Of a stretch of DNA of 16,717 bases, positions 1-7,531 are shown in pieces; within the stretch, counting starts at the first letter, position 1; every line of letters begins with the position of its first letter. The position numbers and the translations under genes were made by a program. The DNA is from CAAGNP01 sp045644725 (GTDB lineage: Bacteria; Bacteroidota; Bacteroidia; Bacteroidales; UBA932), in NCBI GenBank assembly GCA_045644725.1, contig JAZRHK010000104.1, positions 1 through 16,717 of the forward strand. Reading direction: 5' to 3'. Under the pieces are notes generated by a model, which saw only the letters and a list, made by a program, of their open reading frames with translations, searched no databases and was not told the DNA's origin.

Positions 1-1075
1 CCTGAATGGCAAAACTCATATCCATAATTTCAGCAGGATGGCCATCTCCAGATGCCAAGTTAACCAATCTGCCCTCCGCTATGACATATACCCAATGTCC
101 ATCTTCAAACTTGTAGCCCATAATATTCTCTCTGGCCAATTTCGAATCCACAGCGATCTTCTTCAATGTCGCAACATCCACCTCACAATCAAAGTGTCCG
201 GCATTGCAACAAATTGCACCATCTTTCATGGCCCTGAAATGTTTTTCCACCACTACATCAGAACACCCTGTTACAGTTACAAAGAAATCTCCCAAGGGAG
301 CCGCATCGTCCATTGTCATAACCTTGAATCCATCCATAACAGCTTCTATTGCCTTTACAGGATCCACCTCTGTAACAATGACAGATGCACCCAAACCTTT
401 GGCTCTCATTGCCACACCCTTGCCACACCATCCATAACCTGCCACTACCACTGTCTTACCTGCCACGATAAGGTTTGTAGTTCTGTTGATACCATTCCAA
501 ACCGACTGGCCAGTACCATATCTGTTATCAAAAAGGTATTTGCATTTTGCATTATTTACCAGCATCATAGGGAACTTCAATGCAGATTCCTTATCCATGG
601 AAAGCAGTCTCATAATACCTGTAGTAGTCTCCTCGCACCCACCAATCACATTTGGAATCAGGTGCGGATACTCGGTATGAAGCATATGAACCAGATCTCC
701 ACCGTCATCTATGATTAGATTTGGCCCGATCTCAAGAACTTTTGACAAATGTCTGTGATACTCCTCTGATGTACAATCATACCAGGCAAACACATTTAAA
801 CCATCATGTACAAGTGCAGCTGCCACATCATCCTGTGTTGACAACGGATTACTGCCAGTAACATACATCTCAGCACCACCGGCTGCCAGAACCTTGCACA
901 AGTACGCTGTCTTTGCTTCCAAATGGATAGACAAAGTCACCTTCAAACCTTTGAAGGGCTTGGTACTGATAAAATCAGATTCAATATTTCTTAAAAGGGG
1001 CATATTCCCCTTTACCCATTCTATCTTACGTTTTCCGCTTTCCCAAAGGGACAAATCTCTAATTTCTGAAGCCAT
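1..1075 (-). CDS. ahcY: S-adenosylhomocysteinase, short form (3' end beyond window)
   Basis: Hydrolyses S-adenosylhomocysteine to adenosine and homocysteine in the cytoplasm, removing the by-product of methyl transfer. I translated the minus strand from the ATG at 1075-1073; 358 codons are visible and the gene runs off the left edge. Visible motifs: SIHLEAKTA near the N terminus, TGSNPLSTQDD, DDGGDL, EETTTG, LFDNRYGTGQS, the NAD-binding glycine loop GYGWCGKG, and GHFDCEVD. The last residues in view are NLASGDGHPAEIMDMSFA, which in this family lie about 50 residues before the C terminus. The stretch before DDGGDL lacks the roughly 40-residue insertion of the long bacterial/eukaryotic form, and NRYGTGQS replaces the long-form NLYGCRES, so this is the archaeal/Thermotoga-like short form. 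It begins 3 nt after the corA stop and is probably cotranscribed with it. Confidence 0.95.
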   Translation of the reverse strand, partial: MASEIRDLSLWESGKRKIEWVKGNMPLLRNIESDFISTKPFKGLKVTLSIHLEAKTAYLCKVLAAGGAEMYVTGSNPLSTQDDVAAALVHDGLNVFAWYDCTSEEYHRHLSKVLEIGPNLIIDDGGDLVHMLHTEYPHLIPNVIGGCEETTTGIMRLLSMDKESALKFPMMLVNNAKCKYLFDNRYGTGQSVWNGINRTTNLIVAGKTVVVAGYGWCGKGVAMRAKGLGASVIVTEVDPVKAIEAVMDGFKVMTMDDAAPLGDFFVTVTGCSDVVVEKHFRAMKDGAICCNAGHFDCEVDVATLKKIAVDSKLARENIMGYKFEDGHWVYVIAEGRLVNLASGDGHPAEIMDMSFAIQ

Positions 1076-1078
1076 ATA

Positions 1079-2026
1079 TTACAACATTTTTCTTTTCTTA
1101 AAAACAATCAGGGTTGCTATGATGGAGACAAGCATTATACCCATAAGCCAAATAAATGCAGAATTCCCATCCATACCCGGCAATTTGATATTCATACCAT
1201 AAATGGAGGCTATCAGTGTAGGCGGCATCAAAAGAAGCGACACTAAAGTAAAAACCTTCATAATGCGGTTCTGTTCCAAATTAATCAAACCGACAACAGT
1301 ATTCAACAAGTAGTCCAAGCGCTCAAAACTGAAATTGGTATGGTTGATAAGGGATCCTATATCTTTATTGATAACACCTAATTTGGTATACACATCGCGT
1401 GGGAACTTGTCGCTCTTAAGAATAGCCGATATCATTCTCTGCTTGTCGACAATATTCTCTCTAACCAACATTGTATTATCCTGTAACTGATTAATATCCA
1501 AAAGAAAATCTTCATTTACATCCCTTCCTGTACTGGCTTTTTTACTATATGTATCAAGCTCTTTCGCCATCAACTCAATCATATCAGCATCCAAGTCTAT
1601 ACGATTCTCCAATATGCCTACAAACACGTGGTATCCTGTAGTATACAGCTTACTGTGCACCTGTATCTTTCTTTGGATATCCACAAATGTTCTCAAATGA
1701 GCTTGCCTTATTGACACAAGAATTCCTTCACAGAGGATAAATGATATTGCCTCCATAGAATAATCATCCGGACCGGGAATGAGGAAGTTTGTATTGACAA
1801 AGATTGAAGTCTCTGTCTCAGAATAACGCGATGATGACTCAATCTCCTCAGCTTGCGCCCTGGATTGCAGAGTTGTCTCAAGGAATTCCTCTACCTCTCT
1901 CTTTTCATCACCAGTAGGAGAGAAAAGATCAATCCATAGAACATCATCAAAACCAAGTTCCTTCAAAAGTGCAATATCCTCTGAAGGCACAATTCTTCTG
2001 TCGTGTTTATAAAAAATTTGAATCAT
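1079..2026 (-). CDS. corA: CorA-family divalent metal ion transporter
   Basis: Inner-membrane channel of the CorA family, normally carrying Mg2+ and in some members Co2+ or other divalent ions; it works as a homopentamer. The 315-residue product has a long acidic/helical cytoplasmic N-terminal part and two C-terminal membrane segments. The signature PPTLIASIYGMN ends the first segment, with GMN at about residues 277-279, and the tail is basic (FKKRKML), as usual for the family. I chose the ATG at 2026 although the frame is open to 2086: upstream residues do not look like CorA, the extra codons fall inside a strong inverted repeat, and the product then begins MIQIFYKHDRR. ahcY follows after 3 nt. 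The leader is long and structured (see 2030-2104). Ion specificity cannot be read from sequence; mntP next door makes a manganese link conceivable but unproven. Confidence 0.93.
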   Translation of the reverse strand: MIQIFYKHDRRIVPSEDIALLKELGFDDVLWIDLFSPTGDEKREVEEFLETTLQSRAQAEEIESSSRYSETETSIFVNTNFLIPGPDDYSMEAISFILCEGILVSIRQAHLRTFVDIQRKIQVHSKLYTTGYHVFVGILENRIDLDADMIELMAKELDTYSKKASTGRDVNEDFLLDINQLQDNTMLVRENIVDKQRMISAILKSDKFPRDVYTKLGVINKDIGSLINHTNFSFERLDYLLNTVVGLINLEQNRIMKVFTLVSLLLMPPTLIASIYGMNIKLPGMDGNSAFIWLMGIMLVSIIATLIVFKKRKML

Positions 2027-2029
2027 TAT

Positions 2030-2104
2030 TTCCGAGTTTAGAAGGTTGTTAATTGATAAGGCGCCAATACCGCGCATTTGGATCAATTAACATCGGACTC
2101 GGAA
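2030..2104 (-). promoter_or_regulatory. Nested inverted repeats in corA leader, covering the start region
   Basis: On the minus strand TTCCGAGT (2104-2097) is exactly complementary to ACTCGGAA (2037-2030). Inside it, TTAATTGAT (2090-2082) is exactly complementary to ATCAATTAA (2057-2049), and inside that CCAA (2081-2078) can pair with TTGG (2067-2064). The three repeats are properly nested, so the RNA can fold into one long interrupted hairpin. The 3' arm of the outer stem ends 3 nt before the corA ATG and would cover the ribosome landing site. I know no described riboswitch that this matches. Translational control is an inference. Confidence 0.55.
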
Positions 2105-2114
2105 TTTTGAAGGA

Positions 2115-2204
2115 TCAAAATGAGATAGCATGGACGAAAAGCTCAACGCCCATACACCCGCAAGCGTACGTATAACTACAGCAACTCGAACCATAATCAT
2201 CCAT
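2115..2204 (-). CDS. Possible 29-codon cysteine-rich leader ORF upstream of corA
   Basis: ATG at 2204, TGA at 2115, 29 codons. The peptide starts MDDYGSSCC and continues SYTYACGCMG, giving four cysteines in a CC-x5-C-x-C pattern, and ends in a hydrophobic stretch. It starts about 24 nt after the expected transcription start of the corA promoter and is preceded by an A-rich tract, as is common for Bacteroidetes starts. Its stop lies 11 nt before the outer arm of the corA leader hairpin, so a ribosome finishing here would physically overlap that arm. I do not recognise the peptide, and an ORF this short can occur by chance. Confidence 0.3.
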   Translation of the reverse strand: MDDYGSSCCSYTYACGCMGVELFVHAISF

Positions 2205-2234
2205 TTTATTCTAATTTTTAATGAATTCAGCCCA

Positions 2235-2263
2235 CAAAAGTAGTACTTTTATTTAAAAAACAA
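2235..2263 (-). promoter_or_regulatory. Promoter for corA-ahcY with overlapping dyad
   Basis: Minus strand: TTG (2263-2261), 18 nt, then TACTTTTG (2242-2235), matching the Bacteroidetes TTTG-N19/21-TAnnTTTG pattern. Expected start of transcription is near 2228, giving a leader of about 200 nt. The -7 box lies in an almost perfect palindrome, AAAAGTA-G-TACTTTT at 2236-2250, which could be an operator. The -33 element lies in the last codons of mntP. Confidence 0.55.
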
Positions 2264-2846
2264 GATGTTCTAGAAGAATTTTCACACCTATCACCAATAA
2301 AATACAGCCTCCGAACAGCTCGGGTTTACTTCCGAGTCTATCTCCCAAGGCACGTCCACCATTGAGCCCAACATAAGAAGCCATGGCTGTAAATATGAAT
2401 ATGGAGGACATTACCGCTATAATCTTCAGAACGGAGAGAGCAACCATCGCCAATGATATACCCACGGCCAGAGCATCAATACTGGTAGCTACTGCCAATA
2501 GACACAATTTTTTGGGGTCCAACAAATCAGTCCTTGATTTGGCACAATCTTCACATGACACGTCGTCCTTTCCATGCATCCCCTCCAAAACCATACTCCC
2601 ACCTATATATACAAGTAAACCGAAGGCAATCCAATGATCAATCCTCTCAATGTAAATATAAAACCCTGTTCCCAGGAGCCAACCCAACAAGGTCAGCCCC
2701 ATCTGGAACAGGGCAAAAGTCATAAATATCTTTATTGTTTGCCATTTATTGGGCTTTACCTTCATACAAATCCCACCTGTAAGGGAAACTGCAAAGGTAT
2801 CAAAGCAGAGACTAAGTCCAATCAGTAAAAGCTCAACATATGACAT
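2253..2846 (-). CDS. mntP: Manganese efflux pump MntP
   Basis: Exports Mn2+ across the inner membrane and protects against manganese overload. The 197-residue product is almost all membrane segments in the two-repeat arrangement of the family (DUF204/LysE superfamily). The conserved acidic segments are both visible: CFDTFAVS with Asp16 in the first helix and TSIDALAVGIS with Asp124 in the second repeat. A short hydrophilic loop at about residues 92-110 carries two cysteines (SCEDC), which is a little unusual. The frame is open to 2879, but the ATG at 2846 is preferred: it gives the normal MntP N terminus, avoids overlap with the symporter gene that ends at 2858, and has GGTGG a few bases before it. 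Last gene of the murK operon. No Mn riboswitch-like leader is present, since the gene is internal to the operon. Confidence 0.93.
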   Translation of the reverse strand: MSYVELLLIGLSLCFDTFAVSLTGGICMKVKPNKWQTIKIFMTFALFQMGLTLLGWLLGTGFYIYIERIDHWIAFGLLVYIGGSMVLEGMHGKDDVSCEDCAKSRTDLLDPKKLCLLAVATSIDALAVGISLAMVALSVLKIIAVMSSIFIFTAMASYVGLNGGRALGDRLGSKPELFGGCILLVIGVKILLEHLVF

Positions 2847-2857
2847 AAGCCACCACT

Positions 2858-4357
2858 TTATCTCTTTCTGAACAGCCACATGCCAAAGAATGTCAAAAGA
2901 CCATTCACAATAAGCAGAGTGAAACCTAGATCAAAACCAAAGTACTTCTTACCAAAGAAATTAATCAAGAAACAAAGTACGGGAGCCGCTACAGCAATAT
3001 ATGGAGTAGCATTGTCCTTAACCTTACAATTGGTCAAAATACCGAAGAAGAATATACCCAATAGAGGACCATAAGTATAAGATGCCAATTTATATACAAG
3101 GTTAACTACAGCATCATTACTTACAATAAACAATACCAGAATAATGAGGAAGAAAAGGAATGTAAATCCTGCATGTACCCATTTTCTCAATGACTCTTTC
3201 CTGGCATCTGTCAAATCTTTACGTGTATTGAAACCAACAAAGTCCACACAGAAAGAAGTAGTAAGCGAAGTCAGTGCACCACCAGCACTAGGATAAGATG
3301 CAGAGATAAGTCCAATTAGGAAAAGAACACCTACACCTACACCAAGATATCCGCTGGCGATTGTAGGGAACATATCGTCTGTCTTAACAATACCCAAAGC
3401 CTCAAAACCACCCTTATCTGCCACATAGATAGAAAGGATAGCACCAAGAAGAAGGAAGAAATAGTTTGCCACCACCACAATAACAGATGTTGTGTACATG
3501 TTCATCTGAGCAGACTTGATATCCTTGCAAGCGAGGCTCTTCTGAATCATACCCTGATCAAGGCCAGTCATAGCAACAGTCATAAATATACCTGCAACAA
3601 ATTGTTTCACAGCATTGGTGCCATGGCCCCAGTTCCAATCAAACAAGTTACAGAATTTTGTACCTTCAATACTTGGATTCTCTGTACTTGCAACAGCTGA
3701 AACCATCTGGCCAAAGTTCCAACCCATCTCTTTGCACACATAGAAAATGGTGAAGAAAACAGCCAAAAGCATAAAGGTAGTCTGAAGCACATCTGTCCAT
3801 ATTATAGTTTTTACTCCTCCTTTGAATGTATAGAAGAAAAGTAGCATGAGGAAGATGATGGTCACTATGCTGAAACCTACCAAATCATTGCCAAGCAGTC
3901 CTTTTGGCAAGAAGGCAAACAGAACCAGTACCACTACAAAAATTCTCACAGCAGCTCCAAGAACTCTGGAAATCATAAAAACTACAGTACCTGTTTTATA
4001 TGAATGTTCTCCAAATCTATCTCCAAGATATGAATAGATAGACGTAACATTCATCTTATAGTAAAGGGGCAGCAATACCTTGGCTATAACAATATAGCCG
4101 CCAACAAAACCCAAAACTAAAGGCATGTAGTAAAAATTCTGAGCCATTACATTGCCAGGCACGGAAACAAATGTCACTCCTGAAATTGAGGTACCTACCA
4201 TACCATAGGCAACAACAAACCATGGAGCTTTTCTATCTCCTGAGAAGAAAGAATTGCTTCCAGCTTTTTTGCTTGTCATCCATGAAATGAAAAACAACAG
4301 CACTGTATATGCTACAAAAGCCAGGAGAAAGATATAAAGGGGAAATTCGTGTCTCAT
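2858..4357 (-). CDS. SSS-family sodium:solute symporter, probable MurNAc-type sugar transporter
   Basis: Sodium-coupled solute uptake across the inner membrane; solute sodium symporter family (SLC5-like), 499 residues with about 13 hydrophobic segments. Family marks: GTSISGVTFVSVPGN at residues 55-69, TSIYSYLGDRFG at about 105-116, GGVKTIIWTDVLQ at 180-192, and SYPSAGGALTSLTTSF in the second half. It lies 9 nt after recR in an operon with murK and murQ. In Tannerella forsythia a PTS-independent MurNAc transporter (MurT) is encoded beside murK and murQ, so import of MurNAc or a related amino sugar is the best guess; this is inference from context, because SSS sequences alone do not tell substrate. 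No PTS component is present, consistent with a kinase acting after uptake. No clear Shine-Dalgarno precedes the ATG at 4357. Confidence 0.85.
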   Translation of the reverse strand: MRHEFPLYIFLLAFVAYTVLLFFISWMTSKKAGSNSFFSGDRKAPWFVVAYGMVGTSISGVTFVSVPGNVMAQNFYYMPLVLGFVGGYIVIAKVLLPLYYKMNVTSIYSYLGDRFGEHSYKTGTVVFMISRVLGAAVRIFVVVLVLFAFLPKGLLGNDLVGFSIVTIIFLMLLFFYTFKGGVKTIIWTDVLQTTFMLLAVFFTIFYVCKEMGWNFGQMVSAVASTENPSIEGTKFCNLFDWNWGHGTNAVKQFVAGIFMTVAMTGLDQGMIQKSLACKDIKSAQMNMYTTSVIVVVANYFFLLLGAILSIYVADKGGFEALGIVKTDDMFPTIASGYLGVGVGVLFLIGLISASYPSAGGALTSLTTSFCVDFVGFNTRKDLTDARKESLRKWVHAGFTFLFFLIILVLFIVSNDAVVNLVYKLASYTYGPLLGIFFFGILTNCKVKDNATPYIAVAAPVLCFLINFFGKKYFGFDLGFTLLIVNGLLTFFGMWLFRKR

Positions 4358-4366
4358 ATCGATAAA

Positions 4367-4987
4367 TTAAATTTCTGGGGAAAATATTTGTCTATTAACT
4401 ATAGATCTGCCTAATGTCAGCTGATCTGTATATTCAAGGTCATCTCCAAAGGCCACTCCGCGAGCAATAGCAGTAATTTTTACTTCGTATGGGGTAAGCA
4501 CCTTATAAAGATAATAAGATGTTGTCTCTCCCTCCATTCCTGTACTCAAAGCCAATACCACTTCATCAGCCTGTGAATCCTTAACTCTACTGCACAAATG
4601 ATCTATGGGCAAATCTGCCGGTCCGACACCATCCATTGGAGAGATTACGCCTCCCAATACATGATATACTCCCCTATACTCACCAGTTGCCTCAATACTC
4701 AAAACATCCCGTATGCTCTCGACCACACAAATTGTTCTATGGTCCCTACGAATATCAGAACATATCGAGCATTTGTCCCCCTCTGAAATCATATTGCACT
4801 CAATACAATATTTTACCTCCTTTCTCATGGAGATGATGGAGTGTCCAAACCTCTCTACATTCTCCATTGGCTGCTTAAGTAAGTATAGAGCAAAACGCAG
4901 TGCACTCTTTTTACCTATACCAGGCAATGATGAGAGTTGCTCCACTGCGTCTTGCAACAATTTATTCCCCATTGGAGAATTTGTCAT
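4367..4987 (-). CDS. recR: Recombination mediator RecR
   Basis: Works with RecO (and RecF) to load RecA on gapped DNA during recombinational repair. The 206 residues show the usual order: helix-hairpin-helix near residues 18-30 (SLPGIGKKSALR), a four-cysteine zinc finger with C61, C64, C73 and C76 (CIEC...CSIC), and a Toprim domain starting at TICVVESIRDVL around residue 86, followed by YHVLGGVISPMDGVGP. Length and ends are normal. Its ATG shares one base with the murQ stop (TAATG), so translation is probably coupled. The position between murQ and the symporter inside a MurNAc salvage operon is odd for a housekeeping repair gene. A second in-frame ATG five codons in is possible as a start. 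Confidence 0.97.
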   Translation of the reverse strand: MTNSPMGNKLLQDAVEQLSSLPGIGKKSALRFALYLLKQPMENVERFGHSIISMRKEVKYCIECNMISEGDKCSICSDIRRDHRTICVVESIRDVLSIEATGEYRGVYHVLGGVISPMDGVGPADLPIDHLCSRVKDSQADEVVLALSTGMEGETTSYYLYKVLTPYEVKITAIARGVAFGDDLEYTDQLTLGRSIVNRQIFSPEI

Positions 4988-5817
4988 TATTCCTCTTTCT
5001 TATTGTGTGCGAAATAATAGTCTACAGCATTTCTTACTGAGTGATGTTCGAAAAGAAGGAATTTAGCATAATCATAATCCTTAATTCCTGTTTCGTCCAT
5101 AATCATTTTGGTTCCTCTATCCACAAGTTTGGCATTTGTCAATTGCATATCAACCATCTTGTTACCCTTAACGTGACCCATTCTGATCATTACAGAAGTG
5201 GAAATCATATTAAGAACCAATTTCTGGGCTGTTCCTGATTTCATACGGGTACTACCTGTTACAAACTCAGGGCCTACTACCGCTACGATAGGAATATCTA
5301 CCTCGTTGGCTACCGGTGCACCTGGATTACAAGTGATACAAGCTGTCAAAAGACCATTCTTTCTGGCTTCACGAACAGCACCAATAACATATGGAGTGGT
5401 ACCAGAAGCAGCAATACCTACAACTGTATCATTAGCGGTAGGACGATATGGAGCCATATCATTCCAACCACCCTCAAGGCTATCCTCTGCATCCTCAACA
5501 GCTTTTCTGATAGCTGTATCACCGCCTGCGATAAGACCGATAACCAAATCAAATGGAGCACCATATGTAGGAGGGATCTCAGAAGCATCAAGGATACCCA
5601 GACGACCGCTGGTACCAGCACCAAGATAGAAGAGGCGACCACCTTTTTTCATCCTCTCAACGATACCTTCTACCAATTCTTCAATCTGAGGAATACATTT
5701 TTCCACTGCCACTGGAACATTTCTATCCTCTCTGTTCATATTTTCGAGAATCTCTCTCGTTGGCATTTTGTCCAAGTCCTTGTAATTGGAAGCTTGTTCT
5801 GTAACTTTTGTAATCAT
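4987..5817 (-). CDS. murQ: N-acetylmuramic acid 6-phosphate etherase
   Basis: Cleaves the lactyl ether of MurNAc-6-phosphate to GlcNAc-6-phosphate and D-lactate, the committing step of MurNAc salvage. SIS-domain protein, here 276 residues. Visible: GGRLFYLGAGTSGRLGILD at about 59-77, then ASEIPPTYG with Glu80, and AVEDAEDSLEGG with Glu111. The 31-residue distance equals that between the catalytic Glu83 and Glu114 of E. coli MurQ. GSTRMKSGTAQKLVLNM is also present. The frame is open to 5847, but I chose the ATG at 5817: it sits 4 nt after the murK stop, is preceded by AAGAAGAG, and yields the family-like start MITKVTEQASNYKDLDKM. The stop overlaps the recR start. Confidence 0.96.
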   Translation of the reverse strand: MITKVTEQASNYKDLDKMPTREILENMNREDRNVPVAVEKCIPQIEELVEGIVERMKKGGRLFYLGAGTSGRLGILDASEIPPTYGAPFDLVIGLIAGGDTAIRKAVEDAEDSLEGGWNDMAPYRPTANDTVVGIAASGTTPYVIGAVREARKNGLLTACITCNPGAPVANEVDIPIVAVVGPEFVTGSTRMKSGTAQKLVLNMISTSVMIRMGHVKGNKMVDMQLTNAKLVDRGTKMIMDETGIKDYDYAKFLLFEHHSVRNAVDYYFAHNKKEE

Positions 5818-5821
5818 TTTA

Positions 5822-6661
5822 TTAAATCTCTTCTTTATGATATTCAACTAGACCATCAATAGGGCTCTTGATAATTTTACCCACTTTCATACCTTGAGCT
5901 GCGGCGCTCTCTTCAATGATAGGACGATAGTAGTATGCAATAGAACCTACGAAATTGACATCGTTGTTCTTGTAGTCATAGTGGACGATATTGCGTTTGA
6001 AGAACTCATCGAAGCTGCTGCGGAGCAAATTATGAATATAAGGATGCTCCTTGAACTCATTGAGGAATGGAGAGAATGATGCCAAGAAACGGCTAGGAAG
6101 ACTCTCCTTATATACCTTCTGCACAATAGCCATATAATCAAGACCATATCTCTCCACAAAGACCTCTTCAATCTCTTTTGGAAGAAGACCTTTGATAAAA
6201 TCTGAGATAAGACGTTTGCCAAGATAACCGCCTGAAGCCTCATCACCAAGAATGAAACCACCAGCCCTTACATTTTTGACAATATCCTTACCATCATACA
6301 TACAAGAATTTGAACCTGTTCCCAAAATGCAGGCGATACCTGGTTTATGACCGCAAAGTGCACGTGCTGCAGCAAGAACATCTGAAGCAGCATAGCACTC
6401 AGATTCAGGGAATACCTCTTTAAAGTAACCAGACAATGCACCACAAATCTCTGGAGACACAACACCTGCTCCATAGAAAAAGATTTGCTTCACACCATTG
6501 CCCAATACTGGAACAAGTTTGGTATTGAAAATATCAAGAATTTGCTCTCTGGTTTGAAATACAGGGTTGATGCCTTCAGTAGAAATCTCCACTACTGAAC
6601 CATCTTCCTTGATCGCTCTCCAATCGACTTTGGTAGAGCCGCTATCAGCTATAAGTTGCAT
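5822..6661 (-). CDS. murK: BadF/BadG-type amino sugar kinase, probable MurNAc kinase
   Basis: ASKHA-fold ATP-dependent sugar kinase of the N-acetylglucosamine-kinase/BadF-BadG group, 279 residues. Phosphate-1 loop ADSGSTKVDW at residues 5-14, acidic AASDVLAAARAL with Asp94 as likely catalytic base, phosphate-2 loop ILGTGSNS at 112-119, and GDEASGGYLGKR at 139-150. Being first in an operon with murQ, and with no PTS to phosphorylate sugar on entry, it most likely makes MurNAc-6-phosphate in the cytoplasm from sugar brought in by the downstream symporter, as MurK does in Tannerella and Clostridium. It may also phosphorylate GlcNAc; the sequence does not separate the two. murQ starts 4 nt after its stop. 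The promoter is at 6700-6707. Confidence 0.85.
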   Translation of the reverse strand: MQLIADSGSTKVDWRAIKEDGSVVEISTEGINPVFQTREQILDIFNTKLVPVLGNGVKQIFFYGAGVVSPEICGALSGYFKEVFPESECYAASDVLAAARALCGHKPGIACILGTGSNSCMYDGKDIVKNVRAGGFILGDEASGGYLGKRLISDFIKGLLPKEIEEVFVERYGLDYMAIVQKVYKESLPSRFLASFSPFLNEFKEHPYIHNLLRSSFDEFFKRNIVHYDYKNNDVNFVGSIAYYYRPIIEESAAAQGMKVGKIIKSPIDGLVEYHKEEI

Positions 6662-6699
6662 AAAAAGATCTTTATATGTTTGTTAATATTAGCAATATG

Positions 6700-6707
6700 C
6701 AAAGGTA
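6700..6707 (-). promoter_or_regulatory. Promoter (-7 box) for the murK operon
   Basis: TACCTTTG on the minus strand is a full match to TAnnTTTG and lies 39 nt upstream of the murK ATG. No convincing TTTG is seen 19-21 nt further upstream. It is in the 71-nt gap after the glutaminyl cyclase stop. Confidence 0.6.
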
Positions 6708-6732
6708 CAAATAAATATCCAAATAGAGGACA

Positions 6733-7530
6733 CTATTTGATCTCTTTTAAATTAACCTTAAATATTTTAGGCCAATTTTTACCGGTGAGATAAATGGACT
6801 GGTCTTTTCCGTTCCATGCTATACCGTTGAGAACATCTGTATTTGGACGCCTCATTGCATACGGAAGAAGATTTCTGCAGTCAACAATACCTTCCACCAC
6901 TCCATTTGACGGATCAATGATTATTATTGTATCTGTTGTGTATACATTTGCCCATATTTTGCCGTCAATAAATTCAAGCTCATTGATCATATTGATTTTT
7001 TTACCATTGAGCGTCACTTCTATGGACTTCTGCTCCATAAAAGTCAAGGGGTCCAAATAATAGATTTTTGTTGATCCATCGCTCATTATTAGTGATTTCC
7101 CGTCAGTGGTAATACCCCACCCTTCTCTTGGATTTCTCAATTCACATATCTTTTTCAATGTGGAGATATCATAAACGAAACACACATTCTCCATCCAGGT
7201 CAAAACATACATCTTACCGTCAAGAACGCACGAACCCTCCACAAAATACTTTTTATTTATTGAAACATAATTGATTGGACGACCACTAACAAGATCCACT
7301 TTTCTTATCGAGGACTCTCCATACTGTCCTGTTGTCTCATATAGATCTCCATTATGAAAAAAGAGCCCTTGAGTATATGCTGACACATCGTGAGGATGAG
7401 AATCCAACACTTGAATCCTGTAATTCTTGACTTTCTGGGCACTGGCATCCCCACTAAATAAACAAAATATCACCGCCACAGCCACTAAAGCACCGGCGAT
7501 GATATATTTTGTCTGCTTGTATTTTATCAT
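6733..7530 (-). CDS. Exported glutaminyl-peptide cyclotransferase, plant type (beta-propeller)
   Basis: Converts N-terminal glutamine of peptides to pyroglutamate, releasing ammonia. The 265-residue product matches the plant-type (type I, PF05096) glutamine cyclotransferase: AYTQGLFFHNGDLYETTGQYG at about 51-71, then ESSIRKVDL, REGWGITTDG, INELEFIDGKIWANVYTTD, VLNGIAWNGKD and LTGKNWPKIFKV. Residues 1-31 form a signal peptide: basic start MIKYKQTKY, hydrophobic core, likely cleavage after DASA, so the enzyme should be periplasmic. Many oral Bacteroidetes use an unrelated zinc-dependent animal-type cyclase, so the plant type is notable. I chose the ATG at 7530 (frame open to 7548) because it follows the pyrG stop by one base and is preceded by AGAAAG. 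Coupled translation with pyrG is likely. Confidence 0.9.
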   Translation of the reverse strand: MIKYKQTKYIIAGALVAVAVIFCLFSGDASAQKVKNYRIQVLDSHPHDVSAYTQGLFFHNGDLYETTGQYGESSIRKVDLVSGRPINYVSINKKYFVEGSCVLDGKMYVLTWMENVCFVYDISTLKKICELRNPREGWGITTDGKSLIMSDGSTKIYYLDPLTFMEQKSIEVTLNGKKINMINELEFIDGKIWANVYTTDTIIIIDPSNGVVEGIVDCRNLLPYAMRRPNTDVLNGIAWNGKDQSIYLTGKNWPKIFKVNLKEIK

Positions 7531-7531
7531 T

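Noticed and set aside
38..718. 226-codon open frame on the plus strand
   Set aside because: It lies wholly antisense to ahcY, whose conserved motifs are on the minus strand, and resembles no known protein.
2026..2086. Longer CorA N terminus from a TTG at 2086
   Set aside because: The extra 20 residues do not resemble CorA and their codons form the arms of the leader inverted repeats.
2030..2228. Known Mg2+ (M-box) or Mn2+ (yybP-ykoY) riboswitch in the corA leader
   Set aside because: I do not see the conserved core sequences of either class.
2236..2250. Terminator after mntP
   Set aside because: The palindrome leaves almost no loop, is A/T-rich with a short stem, and its right part is a good -7 box.
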